A DNA stretch of 64,000 nucleotides from Cytobacillus sp. S13-E01 (lineage in GTDB: Bacteria > Bacillota > Bacilli > Bacillales > Bacillaceae_L). Under the pieces are notes generated by a model. The model saw nothing but the letters and a program-made list of their open reading frames with translations, did no database searches and had not been told where the DNA came from. This document shows positions 47,712 to 57,805 of the stretch, piece after piece (within the stretch, counting starts at the first letter, position 1; the number at the start of each line of letters is the position of its first letter). The stretch spans positions 1 through 64,000 of the forward strand of contig NZ_JARFVC010000016.1 in assembly GCF_029193815.1 (NCBI RefSeq), given 5' to 3'. Made by a program: the position numbers and the translations under genes.

Positions 47712-49028
47712 GTGGCAATTGAAAAAATAACAATGCCTCAACTAGGTGAAAGTGTGACTGAGGGAACAATTAGCAAATGGCTTGTCTCGGTTGGCGATAA
47801 AGTAAATAAATACGATCCATTAGCAGAGGTCATGACCGATAAAGTAAATGCTGAAGTTCCTTCTTCTTTTTCAGGAACAATAAAAGAACTAATTGCAGAA
47901 GAAGGGGAAACCTTGGCAGTTGGTGAGGTTGTTTGTGTAATCGAAACTGAAGGTGGCGGCTCGGTAGCTAAAGAAAATACTCAAGTGGCTCAAGAAGCGG
48001 CTGTTACAAATGTAGTGGAACAAGCTAATGATGCTGATAAACCAAATAAACGTCGTTATTCTCCAGCAGTTTTAAGACTGTCACAAGAACATAATATTGA
48101 CCTAGAGTTACTAGAGGGTACTGGTGCAGGTGGTCGTATTACCCGAAAAGATATTTTAAAAGTAATTGAGTCAGGAAATATACCTACTGCTGCTCCTAAA
48201 AAAGAGCAAGCAGAAGCTAGTAGTAAAGCTTTGGAGCAGGTAGAAAAAACTCCCGCGGCTTTTGCACCTACGGCTCAATCACCAGTAAAACAAGCAGTTT
48301 CTGCCCCTGTCATTCCTGTTCAACCAGGCGATATTGAAATACCTGTAACGGGTGTTCGTAAGGCGATTGCAGCAAATATGCTTCGCAGTAAACATGAAGC
48401 ACCACATGCATGGACAATGATTGAGGTAGATGCAACTCATTTAGTTGACTATCGTAATTCAATTAAAAATGAATTCAAACAAAAAGAAGGCTTTAACATA
48501 ACATTCTTTGCATTTTTTGTAAAAGCAGTAGCACAGGCGTTAAAAGAATTCCCACAAATTAACTCAATGTGGGCAGGGGATAAAATCATCCAAAAGAAAG
48601 ACATTAATATCTCAATCGCAGTAGCTACAGATGATGCGCTATTCGTTCCAGTAATTAAGCTTGCTGATGAGAAAACAATCAAAGGCATTGCACGTGAAAT
48701 TACAGAATTGGCTTCTAAGGTACGTGCTGGAAAATTAAAGTCTGATGAAATGCAGGGTGGTACATTTACAGTGAATAACACTGGTTCATTTGGATCTGTT
48801 CAGTCAATGGGAATTATAAACTACCCGCAGGCAGCTATTTTACAGGTTGAATCAATTGTTAAACGCCCGGTAGTTATGAATAACGGAATGATAGCAGTAC
48901 GTGATATGGTAAATATTTGTATGTCATTGGATCATCGTGTACTAGATGGCTTAGTATGTGGTCGATTCTTAGCTCGTGTCAAAGAAATCATCGAAAATAC
49001 ATCAAAAGAAAATACATCTGTTTATTAA
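47712..49028 (+). CDS. bkdB: Branched-chain 2-oxoacid dehydrogenase E2 (lipoyl acyltransferase)
   Basis: E2 core of the BKD complex, moving the acyl group from lipoate to CoA. The 438-residue protein has a lipoyl domain with the lipoylated Lys in MTDKVNAEV, a subunit-binding domain (about 115-155), a Pro/Ala-rich linker and a catalytic domain ending with the DHRVLDG active-site motif. GTG 47712 follows GGAGG. It is the last gene of the operon. Confidence 0.96.
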   Translation: MAIEKITMPQLGESVTEGTISKWLVSVGDKVNKYDPLAEVMTDKVNAEVPSSFSGTIKELIAEEGETLAVGEVVCVIETEGGGSVAKENTQVAQEAAVTNVVEQANDADKPNKRRYSPAVLRLSQEHNIDLELLEGTGAGGRITRKDILKVIESGNIPTAAPKKEQAEASSKALEQVEKTPAAFAPTAQSPVKQAVSAPVIPVQPGDIEIPVTGVRKAIAANMLRSKHEAPHAWTMIEVDATHLVDYRNSIKNEFKQKEGFNITFFAFFVKAVAQALKEFPQINSMWAGDKIIQKKDINISIAVATDDALFVPVIKLADEKTIKGIAREITELASKVRAGKLKSDEMQGGTFTVNNTGSFGSVQSMGIINYPQAAILQVESIVKRPVVMNNGMIAVRDMVNICMSLDHRVLDGLVCGRFLARVKEIIENTSKENTSVY

Positions 49029-49134
49029 CTTTTAGTTTCGCACATAGCAACAACGCGATTTATCCCCAAGCAACTTTTAAGTACGTTGAAGAAAGAGGGA
49101 AAAGAAAAACGCTGTCGCAAAAGAATAAATCGTT

Positions 49135-49715
49135 CCGTTTTGAGGTGCAAAACGGAAAATTGACATTATAAATGGCCTACGAATCGACGTATGCCATTTT
49201 TTTTTATATAGGGATTTATAATACCTCTTATAGTAAAATAAAACCACTAATGACAAAATAAATTTAAAGGAGAATGCTTATTGGACACTCAAAATTAAGT
49301 GTCAATTGGGATATCCATTCTTACACATTTCCATATACATCAGAAGTCATCTCCTAAATTTAGTGACCAGCGATAGTTAAAATAAGAGGAAATTTTCCGG
49401 TTAAATTACGTAATAAGGCTTGGTTCAGGGTATATAAGCGGAGGTTTTCCGCTTAAGCAATGCAAAATGATCGCATTTTGACGTTTTTTGTGTAAATAGT
49501 CGGAATCCCTCCGTCTATTTAAGCTATTTTAAGTGCTATTTCGTAATTAAGAGAAATTTCTCCGCTTATTTATTAATCCATTCTGATTCCCTCATCTCTT
49601 GGTCCTTGTGGATTCGCTCTTTCTTTTTATTTATGGGTGTCAAAGAGGTGTCAAATCTGTTGTCAGATTGCACGCCTGTTTCATTGTAATTTATAGGATT
49701 TGCACCTCAAAACGG
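49135..49715. repeat. Segment bounded by 17-bp perfect inverted repeats
   Basis: CCGTTTTGAGGTGCAAA (49135-49151) recurs inverted as TTTGCACCTCAAAACGG (49699-49715). Inside are palindromic motifs near 49385-49405, 49435-49455, 49497-49520 and 49550-49570, about 50-64 bases apart, best seen as AAGCGGAGGTTTTCCGCTTA. There is no transposase gene. It may be a MITE-like relic. Confidence 0.55.
49171..49205 (+). terminator. Terminator of the bkd operon
   Basis: Stem AATGGC-C-TACG / CGTA-T-GCCATT followed by nine T, about 140 bases after the bkdB stop. Confidence 0.82.
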
Positions 49716-49910
49716 TTCCCTTTAGCAAAAGAAACACCCGTTATTTTGAGGTTATTGTGGACTATGATGGTGTTTAAAAAATATTATCTAACTTGGTAAA
49801 GGGTTTAACTATTGTTTTAACGATTGCTAGTTTAACAGTGATATACTAAAATTAATAAGAGAATAATATTTAATTAAATGAAAGCGATTACGCGTAAAGG
49901 GGGCAGTATA

Positions 49911-51977
49911 TTGGAAAAAGTTGAATCATTGAAAGCGCAGAAGTTTCCTACTGTCAATTATCAAAGCTGGCGAGAAGAAGCTGAAAAGACGTTAAAGGGA
50001 AAACCTGTAGAAAAGCTGTCAACTTGTACATATGAGGATATTAGTTTAAAACCGATTTATACAAAAGAGGATACTGCTGAACTTGAACATATGAATGACT
50101 TACCTGGTTTGCCGTACTTTAAGCGCGGTGTTGAAAAGCTTGGATATGTTACAAATCCTTGGAAAGTAAGTCAAGAAATAGCATCAGCAACAATTCATGA
50201 TGCAAACGCTATTCTGAAACATGACCTTGCACGTGGTCAAACAATGGTTAACATGTTTGTTAACCACAGTCAACATAAACCTAATAGGGGCATCACTATC
50301 TTAACACTTAAAGACTTAACGGCTTTGTTTGAAGGAATAACTATCAATAAATATCCACTTTTGATCGATACAGATTTATGTTCACTGCCATTTACTTCAT
50401 TATTAATTGCATACTGTAACGAAAAAAACATTTCTCTTGAAAGTATAAATGGAACGATTGGAATGGATCCTTTAGGTTCGTTTGTTTCAGAAGGGAAGCT
50501 TTCTATACCACTTAAGAAATTGTATGACATCATGGCATTGCAACTTACTTGGGCAAAAGAAAGCGCTCCTCAATTACGTACAATTCTAGTCAAAGGCCAG
50601 CCATATCACAATGGAGGTGCAAGTGCTGTCCAAGAGCTTGCGTTTACACTTGCTGCAGGGGTTGACTATATACAGGAATGTCAAAATAGAGGTTTAACAA
50701 TTGACGATATTACTCCAAGAATGTTGTTTTCATTTTCAGTAGGTTCCAATTTATTTATGGAAGTTGCTAAATTAAGAGCTGCAAGACTACTTTGGACTAA
50801 AGTTGTTGAAGCATATGATGGAAATGATGATTCAAAAAAAATGAACATCCATGCTCGTACCTCTTCATATACAAAAACAGTTTATGATCCATATGTAAAC
50901 ATGCTCAGGTCGACTACAGAAGCTTTTGCTGCAGCAATTGGAGGAGTAGAAAGTCTACATGTATCAACATTTGATGAGGCATTAAGAAATTCGAATGATT
51001 TTTCACGAAGAATTGCAAGAAACACTCAAATTATCCTGCAAGAAGAATCCCACTTAAACAAAGTTGTAGATCCTGCGGGAGGTTCGTGGTATATCGAAAC
51101 ATTAACGAGCGAAGTTGCTGATAAAGCATGGAGTCTATTTCAACAAGTTGAGGATAAAGGTGGATTTTTTAAAGCTTTACAAGAAGGCTTTATTCAAAGT
51201 GAAATAAAGAATGTATCTGAAACGAAACAAGAAAATGTAAAGTCTCGTAAGGATAAAATTGTTGGAACTAATTTTTATGCAAACTTGTCTGAAAAACCGT
51301 TAACTAGCAGTGCTGAACGTTTATCAGTAAGTAACGAAACGATACGCCGTTTACAAGTTAATGAAGCCATTAACAAAGAGTTAGGTAATGCGATTAATGA
51401 AAATGATGAAACGCTCGTTAAATTAAGTGTGGAATTTCTTTCTAGTGGAGCATCAGTGGAGGAGCTGCTATCCCTTTTTAAAGAAAGCAGTAGTGAAGGT
51501 GTTGAGCCATTAGTAGCTCATAGATTAGCAGAGCCATTTGAAGAATTACGCAACGCAGCGATTGTCTTTAAGAATTCAACGGGTGATTGGCCAAAAATCG
51601 GGTTAATAAATTTAGGACCAATTTCCATCCACAAACCGCGCGCTGATTTTATCACAGGATTTTTTGAAGCAGGTGGCTTTCAAGTTGTTAAGAACGCTGG
51701 GTACCAATCTATTGAAGAAGCGGTTCAAGGTTACCGCTCAACCAATCTTTCTACAAACGTTATTTGTGGATCGGATGAGCTGTATGCGGAAATGGTCGAA
51801 GAGCTTGTGACTAAAATCAAAGCTATCAATCCAAAAACAACATTATTTGTCGCTGGAAAGCAGGCAACACATGTTGGAGAACAGTTTGTTAACGCTGGTG
51901 TATCTGACTTTATTCATATCAAATCAAATTGCTATGACGTTTTAAAGAAACTACAACTAGAAATGGGGGTACGATAA
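49911..51977 (+). CDS. mutA: Methylmalonyl-CoA mutase small subunit
   Basis: The non-catalytic partner of the heterodimeric B12-dependent mutase that interconverts methylmalonyl-CoA and succinyl-CoA. The 688-residue protein is homologous to MutB throughout (barrel domain, then a B12-domain-like C-terminus), but the DxHxxG cobalamin motif is absent, as expected for the small subunit. TTG 49911 is preferred because GGGGG lies seven bases upstream; an ATG at 49878 would add 11 residues. It abuts mutB directly. Confidence 0.93.
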   Translation: MEKVESLKAQKFPTVNYQSWREEAEKTLKGKPVEKLSTCTYEDISLKPIYTKEDTAELEHMNDLPGLPYFKRGVEKLGYVTNPWKVSQEIASATIHDANAILKHDLARGQTMVNMFVNHSQHKPNRGITILTLKDLTALFEGITINKYPLLIDTDLCSLPFTSLLIAYCNEKNISLESINGTIGMDPLGSFVSEGKLSIPLKKLYDIMALQLTWAKESAPQLRTILVKGQPYHNGGASAVQELAFTLAAGVDYIQECQNRGLTIDDITPRMLFSFSVGSNLFMEVAKLRAARLLWTKVVEAYDGNDDSKKMNIHARTSSYTKTVYDPYVNMLRSTTEAFAAAIGGVESLHVSTFDEALRNSNDFSRRIARNTQIILQEESHLNKVVDPAGGSWYIETLTSEVADKAWSLFQQVEDKGGFFKALQEGFIQSEIKNVSETKQENVKSRKDKIVGTNFYANLSEKPLTSSAERLSVSNETIRRLQVNEAINKELGNAINENDETLVKLSVEFLSSGASVEELLSLFKESSSEGVEPLVAHRLAEPFEELRNAAIVFKNSTGDWPKIGLINLGPISIHKPRADFITGFFEAGGFQVVKNAGYQSIEEAVQGYRSTNLSTNVICGSDELYAEMVEELVTKIKAINPKTTLFVAGKQATHVGEQFVNAGVSDFIHIKSNCYDVLKKLQLEMGVR

Positions 51978-54170
51978 ATGAGTAAGAGACCCGATTTCTC
52001 AACGCTAAATTGGCGCACTAAGGAAACCACTACAAATGAAAAAGATTGGCGTCAAAGTGTGGAAGATGAAATAGAGAAATCAATTGACGACCTTCTATTT
52101 GAAACAAATGAACAAATTGCGATTAAGCCATTATATACAAGTGAGGATTGTAAGGATTTTGAGCATCTAGATTATATGCCTGGAATACCGCCGTTTTTAC
52201 GAGGACCATATCCAACGATGTATGTTAATCGACCTTGGACCGTAAGGCAATATGCAGGATTCTCAACTGCTGAAGAAAGTAATGCTTTCTATCGTCGGAA
52301 CTTAGCAATGGGGCAAAAGGGCTTATCTGTAGCATTTGATCTAGCAACACATCGTGGCTATGATTCTGATCATCCTCGAGTAGTTGGTGATGTTGGAAAA
52401 GCAGGTGTCGCAATTGATTCTATCCTGGATATGAAAGTATTGTTTGATGGCATTCCACTTGATGAAATGTCAGTATCAATGACGATGAATGGGGCAGTAT
52501 TGCCTATTATGGCTTTTTATATCGTCACAGCCGAAGAACAAGGGGTAAGTCAGGAAAAGTTAACAGGTACGATCCAAAATGATATTTTAAAAGAATATAT
52601 GGTTCGTAATACGTATATTTATCCACCAGAAACATCAATGCAAATTATTGCCGATATTTTTGAATACACCTCAAAGAATATGCCGAAGTTTAATAGTATT
52701 AGTATTTCAGGCTATCATATGCAAGAAGCGGGTGCCCCAGCTGACCTTGAACTAGCTTATACATTAGCAGATGGCCTTGAATATGTTCGAACAGGAATTG
52801 ATGCAGGAATTGGAATCGATTCATTTGCACCACGTTTATCTTTTTTCTGGGCAATTGGAATGAATTATTTTATGGAAGTAGCAAAAATGAGAGCAGCACG
52901 TCTTATCTGGGCAAAAATGATGAAGCAATTTAAACCTGAAAATCCAAAGTCACTAGCTCTACGTACACATTCTCAAACGTCCGGGTGGAGTTTAACAGAG
53001 CAAGATCCATATAATAATGTCACCAGAACATGTATTGAAGCATTGGCAGCAGCATTAGGACATACTCAATCCCTACACACGAATGCACTTGATGAAGCGA
53101 TTGCTTTACCAACTGATTTCTCAGCTAGAATTGCTCGTAATACACAATTGTATTTACAGGATGAAACAGGGATTTGTAATGTGATAGACCCTTGGGGTGG
53201 ATCCTATTATGTTGAAACACTAACAAATGAATTGATGAATCGTGCATGGGAACATATTGAGGAGATTGAAGCATTAGGTGGTATGGCAAAAGCGATTGAA
53301 ACAGGCTTGCCAAAAATGCGAATTGAAGAAGCGGCTGCAAGACGTCAGGCGAAAATTGATTCTGGAAAAGAGTCAATAATCGGCGTTAATAAGTACCGCT
53401 TAGACAAGGAAGATCCGTTAGATATCTTAGATATAGATAATACTACCGTTCGTTTAAAACAAATAGAGAATCTAGAAAAATTACGTGCTACAAGAGATGA
53501 AACTAAAGTTCAAGAAACCTTAGCTGCTATAACTGAGGCTTTAGAAACAGGCAAAGGTAATTTATTAGAACTTGCTGTAAATGCTGCTAGAGCCAGAGCT
53601 AGCTTAGGTGAAATTTCGGATGCGATAGAAAAAGTAGCAAAGCGCCATAAAGCTGTTATCCGTTCAATAAGCGGTGTATATAGTGCAGAATTTTCTAATG
53701 AAGAAGAAATCATAAAAGTAAAAGACATGGCAGATGAATTTTTAGAGCAGGAAGGCCGTCGTCCAAGGATTTTGATCGCCAAAATGGGTCAGGACGGACA
53801 TGACCGCGGGGCAAAGGTTATTGCAACGGCATTTGCCGACTTAGGCTTTGATGTGGATATCGGACCATTATTCCAAACCCCAGAAGAAACAGCACTACAG
53901 GCTGTTGAAAATGATGTTCATGTGGTTGGAATGAGTTCGCTCGCAGCAGGTCACAAAACATTGCTGCCACAGTTAATCGAAGAGCTCCGTAAGCTTGGAC
54001 GTGAAGATATTTTAGTTGTAGCTGGAGGCGTCATTCCTGCACAAGACTATGATTACCTAAGAGAACAGGGGGCGGCCGCTATTTTTGGACCTGGCACAGT
54101 TATTCCTGTAGCCGCTCAGAAAGTGATTGAGGAAATATATCGTCGTCTTGGCTATGAGGAAGTGGAATAA
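51978..54170 (+). CDS. mutB: Methylmalonyl-CoA mutase large subunit
   Basis: The catalytic, adenosylcobalamin-binding subunit. The 730-residue protein has the substrate barrel ([18 protein letters not shown] with the catalytic Tyr) and the C-terminal cobalamin domain with DGHDRG, the DxHxxG motif whose His ligates cobalt, plus the GG motif VVAGGV. It starts one base after the mutA stop, giving coupled 1:1 synthesis. Confidence 0.97.
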   Translation: MSKRPDFSTLNWRTKETTTNEKDWRQSVEDEIEKSIDDLLFETNEQIAIKPLYTSEDCKDFEHLDYMPGIPPFLRGPYPTMYVNRPWTVRQYAGFSTAEESNAFYRRNLAMGQKGLSVAFDLATHRGYDSDHPRVVGDVGKAGVAIDSILDMKVLFDGIPLDEMSVSMTMNGAVLPIMAFYIVTAEEQGVSQEKLTGTIQNDILKEYMVRNTYIYPPETSMQIIADIFEYTSKNMPKFNSISISGYHMQEAGAPADLELAYTLADGLEYVRTGIDAGIGIDSFAPRLSFFWAIGMNYFMEVAKMRAARLIWAKMMKQFKPENPKSLALRTHSQTSGWSLTEQDPYNNVTRTCIEALAAALGHTQSLHTNALDEAIALPTDFSARIARNTQLYLQDETGICNVIDPWGGSYYVETLTNELMNRAWEHIEEIEALGGMAKAIETGLPKMRIEEAAARRQAKIDSGKESIIGVNKYRLDKEDPLDILDIDNTTVRLKQIENLEKLRATRDETKVQETLAAITEALETGKGNLLELAVNAARARASLGEISDAIEKVAKRHKAVIRSISGVYSAEFSNEEEIIKVKDMADEFLEQEGRRPRILIAKMGQDGHDRGAKVIATAFADLGFDVDIGPLFQTPEETALQAVENDVHVVGMSSLAAGHKTLLPQLIEELRKLGREDILVVAGGVIPAQDYDYLREQGAAAIFGPGTVIPVAAQKVIEEIYRRLGYEEVE

Positions 54171-54174
54171 GGCC

Positions 54175-55314
54175 ATGGATAATGATCGATATCGTCCTGA
54201 ATGGGTTCCTAAAGATGGTACAGATGATGGTGGGTTTACAACAAATGTGATGAAAGGGGTAAACGATGGGCATGATGGAATGGTATTAAATAATGCTCCT
54301 AATCGTAACAAATTTGTAAAAAAACAGGAGCGGACAGTAGATGAATTTGTTCAAGGTGTTCTAAATAATGATAGGACGATACTTGCGCAAGCGATTACCT
54401 TAGTTGAAAGCAATGCTGCAAAACATGTAGAAAAAGCACAAGAGGTAATAAATTACCTACTCCCGCACGTTGGCAACTCGATTAGAATTGGAATTACTGG
54501 TGTCCCAGGAGCGGGCAAAAGTACGTTTATAGAAAGCTTTGGTAAATACCTTTGTGGTAAAGGACACCGAGTTGCTGTTTTAGCAGTTGATCCAAGTAGT
54601 AGTGTAACAGGTGGCAGCATTTTAGGTGATAAAACTAGGATGGAAGAGCTATCCAAAGACCGTAGAGCCTTTGTTCGTCCGTCACCATCTGGCGGTACTT
54701 TAGGTGGTGTCAATCGAAAGACGAGGGAAACGATTCTCCTTTGTGAAGCAGCCGGCTTTGATGTCATTCTAGTAGAAACGATTGGTGTTGGACAAAGTGA
54801 AATAGTTGTAAGAAGCATGGTAGACTTTTTCATGTTAATAGTCTTAACAGGTGCTGGTGATGAGCTTCAAGGCATGAAAAAAGGTGTGATGGAACTAGCC
54901 GATGCACTAGTAATTAACAAAGCCGATGGAGACAACAAACAAAAAGCAAATCGGACAAAAGCTGACTATAATAGAATTCTGCACTATTTAAGACCTGCTA
55001 CAGAAGGTTGGACAACAAAGGCCCATACCGCCTCAGCCTTGTATGGGGTAGGTATGGATACCCTTTGGGACGTGATACTTCAATTTAGTTCGATAACTAA
55101 AGAAAATGGTTATTTTGAGAAAAGGCGTCAAGCTCAACTGAAGGATTGGACTTATGCAATGATAAAGGACCATTTAGTAACTAGTTTCTTCACTAATCCA
55201 ACTATAAAAGAAAAGCTTCCAATAGCAGAGGCTAGTGTCTTAACGGGACAACAAACAGTTACTTCGGTAGTGAAAGAGCTTCTAGAGTTATATGAAAAAT
55301 ATCAAAAGATGTAA
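54175..55314 (+). CDS. meaB: Methylmalonyl-CoA mutase-associated GTPase MeaB
   Basis: MeaB is the G3E GTPase that guards loading and repair of adenosylcobalamin in the mutase. The 379-residue protein has Walker A GVPGAGKST, ETIGVGQSE and the G4 motif NKAD. An N-terminal extension of about 58 charged residues precedes the family core, common in Bacillus MeaB. ATG 54175 lies four bases after mutB; the ribosome site is weak, so translation is probably coupled. Confidence 0.93.
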   Translation: MDNDRYRPEWVPKDGTDDGGFTTNVMKGVNDGHDGMVLNNAPNRNKFVKKQERTVDEFVQGVLNNDRTILAQAITLVESNAAKHVEKAQEVINYLLPHVGNSIRIGITGVPGAGKSTFIESFGKYLCGKGHRVAVLAVDPSSSVTGGSILGDKTRMEELSKDRRAFVRPSPSGGTLGGVNRKTRETILLCEAAGFDVILVETIGVGQSEIVVRSMVDFFMLIVLTGAGDELQGMKKGVMELADALVINKADGDNKQKANRTKADYNRILHYLRPATEGWTTKAHTASALYGVGMDTLWDVILQFSSITKENGYFEKRRQAQLKDWTYAMIKDHLVTSFFTNPTIKEKLPIAEASVLTGQQTVTSVVKELLELYEKYQKM

Positions 55315-55516
55315 TAGACAGATATGCTAAATGAAAAAAGAAGGAAAGCCTATGCTTTCCCCCATGGAGTTTAGGAGTATGGGTCTAGATCTAGATGTAT
55401 TATTACTTTATCCCATTTGGATACAAAATAAACATCATTAAAATTTGTAAATAGGCGATAGTTATTGATATGATTAGGTTGTAAGATATTTTAAAGAACA
55501 AGGAGAGAAATAATAT

Positions 55517-55954
55517 ATGAGTATGGATTTTAATCTATTTATGAATGATGTCGTTGTGCAAGCGCGAAAAGAAATCGTTGCAGCTGGATATGACGAATTA
55601 AAAACTCCTGAAGAAGTGGATGAAGTACTAAATCGTAAAGGTACAACACTTGTTATGGTAAATTCAGTATGTGGTTGTGCTGGTGGGATTGCTCGTCCAT
55701 CTGCAGCACATGCAGTCCATTATGACAAACGTCCTGACAATTTGGTTACGGTATTTGCTGGCCAAGATAAAGCAGCAACTGAAAAAGCTAGAGCTTATTT
55801 TGAGGGCTATCCACCTTCATCACCTTCATTTGCACTTTTAAAAGACGGAAAGATTCAAACGATGATTGAACGCCATGAAATCGAAGGTCATGAACCAATG
55901 GCAGTTGTAACTAAATTACAAGAGGCATTTGATAAATATTGTGAAGAAGTATAA
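55517..55954 (+). CDS. brxB: Bacilliredoxin BrxB
   Basis: BrxB removes bacillithiol from S-bacillithiolated proteins after oxidative stress. The 145-residue protein has the CGC active site in SVCGCAGG, with a thioredoxin-like fold. ATG 55517 follows AGGAGAG. In B. subtilis the orthologue YqiW also lies in this region. It is monocistronic with its own terminator, suggesting separate control from the mut genes. Confidence 0.95.
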   Translation: MSMDFNLFMNDVVVQARKEIVAAGYDELKTPEEVDEVLNRKGTTLVMVNSVCGCAGGIARPSAAHAVHYDKRPDNLVTVFAGQDKAATEKARAYFEGYPPSSPSFALLKDGKIQTMIERHEIEGHEPMAVVTKLQEAFDKYCEEV

Positions 55955-55981
55955 GAAGCTGTAATGGCTTCTTTTTTTTTT
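55953..55981 (+). terminator. Terminator of brxB
   Basis: Stem AAGAAGC / GCTTCTT with a seven-base loop, followed by a T-run. The stem starts at the stop codon. Confidence 0.88.
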
Positions 55982-55998
55982 ATGCTTTTTTGGTGATC

Positions 55999-56055
55999 AG
56001 AATTTATATCCAAAAATTTTAAAACGCATAAATGCAACTAGGCCTCTGTCTTCGC
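55999..56055 (+). repeat. Dispersed repeat, second family, copy 2
   Basis: AATTTATATCCAAAAATTTT, AAAACGCATAAATGCAACTA and GGCCTCTGTCTTC match the segment at 12019-12073. This copy leads straight into the 51-bp array. Confidence 0.7.
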
Positions 56056-56070
56056 CCTTTGGGCTAATCT

Positions 56071-56631
56071 GATGCCCGAAATCGCGTAAAAAATAAAAAA
56101 CGGTAACCAAAAGAGCAATCTGATGCCCGAAATCGCGTAAAAAGTAAAAAACGGTAACCAAAAGAGCAATCTGATGCCCGAAATCACGCAAAAAATAAAA
56201 AACGGTAATCAAAAGAGCAATCTGATGCCCGAAATCGCGTAAAAAGTAAAAAACGGTAACCAAAAGAGCAATCTGATGCCCGAAATCGCGTAAAAAGTAA
56301 AAAACGGTAACCAAAAGAGCAATCTGATGCCCGAAATCACGCAAAAAATAAAAAACGGTAACCAAAAGAGCAATCTGATGCCCGAAATCACGTAAAAAAT
56401 AAAAAACGGTAACCAAAAGGGCAATCTGATGCCCGAAATCGCGTAAAAAATAAAAAACGGTAATCAAAAGAGCAATCTGATGCCCGAAATCGCGCAAAAA
56501 ATAAAAAACGGTAATCAAAAGAGCAATCTGATGCCCGAAATCACGCAAAAAATAAAAAACGGTAATCAAAAGAGCAATCTGATGCCCGAAATCGCGTAAA
56601 AAGTAAAAAACGGTAACCAAAAGGGCAATCT
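56071..56631. repeat. 51-bp minisatellite, eleven tandem units
   Basis: Units begin GATGCCCGAAATCGCG at 56071, 56122, 56173, 56224, 56275, 56326, 56377, 56428, 56479, 56530 and 56581, exactly 51 bases apart. Units differ by a few transitions (CGCGT/CACGC/CACGT, AAGT/AAAT, AACC/AATC, GAGC/GGGC). Since 51 is a multiple of three, long open frames appear on the minus strand (17-residue repeats), but no ribosome binding site or sensible protein supports translation. Confidence 0.95.
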
Positions 56632-56660
56632 ATCAGAATTTATATGTTGACCCTTTTTGA

Positions 56661-56721
56661 ATGCATAAAAATTTTTACCTAGTTTAAAGTGTCTGGCTCC
56701 GAGCGCCCTGCGTTTTTCTTA
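56661..56721 (+). repeat. Dispersed intergenic repeat, copy F (mini form)
   Basis: TTTACCTAGTTTAAAGTGTC, TGGCTCCGAGCG and CCCTGCGTTTTTCTTA: both ends of the family without the middle. Confidence 0.8.
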
Positions 56722-56931
56722 TATAACCATTCACCATTTATACATTTAAAATTCACTAATATACAATTCCGCGTGCGAGTGTACTATTTAAAAAAAATGA
56801 TTTATACAGGTTTGTTTTTCATGCTGTAGTAAAGGATTGACTTTAAATGCCTAGATACACGGTTACACTTGGATGGATGCAATGATTTTTTATTCAGAAT
56901 AAACAATCTATTATTTTATATAAACAATTTA

Positions 56932-56984
56932 TTGCATAATTATTTATATGTGTTAAAATTCATTTTAGTGAATAAATATTAATT
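56932..56984 (+). promoter_or_regulatory. Promoter and candidate ARG box of the transporter operon
   Basis: TTGCAT (56932-56937) and TAAAAT (56954-56959) with a 16-base spacer form a sigma-A type promoter. TGAATAAATATTAATT (56969-56984) just downstream resembles the AhrC ARG box (CATGAATAAAAATKCAAK) over its first half. The ArgR/AhrC gene lies at 33 kb. Confidence 0.45.
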
Positions 56985-57011
56985 TTAAAAAATAAATTGG
57001 GGGAAAAAATA

Positions 57012-57779
57012 ATGAAAAATTTTTTAAAGACGGCTGTAATTGCTATTGTACTAGTTAGTATATTGGCAGCTTGTGGACAAGATAGTAAATCAACGAATGG
57101 AGACGACAAGAAGGTTTTAGTGATGGGAACTTCAGCAGATTTTCCACCATTTGAAACGAGAGACACTAATGGTGAAATTGTAGGTTTTGATATAGACTTA
57201 GCGAAATATATTGCAAATGAACTTGGATATGAACTTGAAATAAAGGATATGAGTTTTGATGGTTTAATCGGTGCGTTACAAGCAAAACGAGTAGACTTTG
57301 TTGCCTCAGGGATGTCAGCTACTGAAAAACGAAAAGAAAGCGTTGATTTTTCTACGGAATACCATCGTTCTGGGGAAATGTTCGTAACATTAAAAGATTC
57401 AGACATTACTTCTATTGAAGGCATGAATGGCAAAAAGATTGGGGTTCAATTGGGTACGATTCAAGAAGAGGGCGCTAACAAAATCGCAGAAGAAATTGAT
57501 TTAGAAGTAAAAACATTAAATAAAGTTCCAGATTTAATTCAAGAGTTAAAATCTGGTCGTGTTGATGCTGTATACTTAGACAAAACAGTTGCACAAGGGT
57601 ATGTTAAAGAACTTGATTTAGCAGGATTTAATGATCCAAATGAAAGTACTCCTGGTATGGCAATTGCATTTCCTAAGGATAGTGAAATAGTTGACTCCTT
57701 TACTAAGGTTATTGATGAGATGCAAGAAAATGGTGAACTTGAAAAAATAGCAAAAAAATGGTTAGAATCTGAAGAATAG
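57012..57779 (+). CDS. artP: Amino acid ABC transporter substrate-binding lipoprotein (ArtP-like)
   Basis: A 255-residue class 3 solute-binding protein for polar amino acids. A lipoprotein signal ends at LAAC (C21), and the mature protein has the typical GTSADFPPFE and GFDIDLAKYIA segments. Position after brxB and before permease and ATPase genes matches B. subtilis yqiXYZ (artPQR), an arginine transporter, so arginine is the likely substrate, though cystine or histidine cannot be excluded. ATG 57012 follows GGGGG. Confidence 0.85.
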   Translation: MKNFLKTAVIAIVLVSILAACGQDSKSTNGDDKKVLVMGTSADFPPFETRDTNGEIVGFDIDLAKYIANELGYELEIKDMSFDGLIGALQAKRVDFVASGMSATEKRKESVDFSTEYHRSGEMFVTLKDSDITSIEGMNGKKIGVQLGTIQEEGANKIAEEIDLEVKTLNKVPDLIQELKSGRVDAVYLDKTVAQGYVKELDLAGFNDPNESTPGMAIAFPKDSEIVDSFTKVIDEMQENGELEKIAKKWLESEE

Positions 57780-57805
57780 AAAATAGATAGAAAAGAGGTG
57801 TAGGC

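Larger units (their letters stand above)
49029..49910. other. Gap with an element bounded by inverted repeats
   Basis: This gap of about 880 bases holds the bkdB terminator (49171-49205), a pair of 17-base inverted repeats (49135-49151 and 49699-49715), and between them several degenerate palindromes of the AAGCGGA...TCCGCTT type. No ORF with a ribosome binding site is seen. The mutA promoter must lie near its end. Confidence 0.55.
55996..56645. repeat. 14-bp direct repeats flanking the minisatellite
   Basis: ATCAGAATTTATAT occurs at 55996-56009 and again at 56632-56645. Everything between (repeat family 2 copy plus the 51-bp array) is bracketed by these. They may be a target duplication or the result of recombination. 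Confidence 0.7.
56646..57011. other. Gap upstream of the arginine-type transporter
   Basis: About 365 AT-rich bases hold mini repeat copy F (56661-56721) and the transporter promoter with a possible ARG box near its 3' end. No ORF is supported. Confidence 0.5.

Noticed and set aside
49599-49799. A 66-codon plus-strand frame in the bkdB-mutA gap
   Set aside because: No ribosome binding site, and it crosses one of the inverted repeats of the non-coding element.
53125-53376. Minus-strand open frames inside mutB, lpdV, nrdJ exon 3 and other large genes
   Set aside because: They overlap strongly supported genes on the other strand and lack start signals.
55997-56620. A 207-residue minus-strand frame made of 17-residue repeats (TVFYFLRDFGHQIALLI type)
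   Set aside because: It is a by-product of the 51-bp tandem repeat, whose period is a multiple of three. There is no ribosome binding site, another frame is also open, and the unit variation does not favour silent changes.
56071-56631. CRISPR array
   Set aside because: The units are contiguous and nearly identical, without unique spacers, and no cas genes are near.
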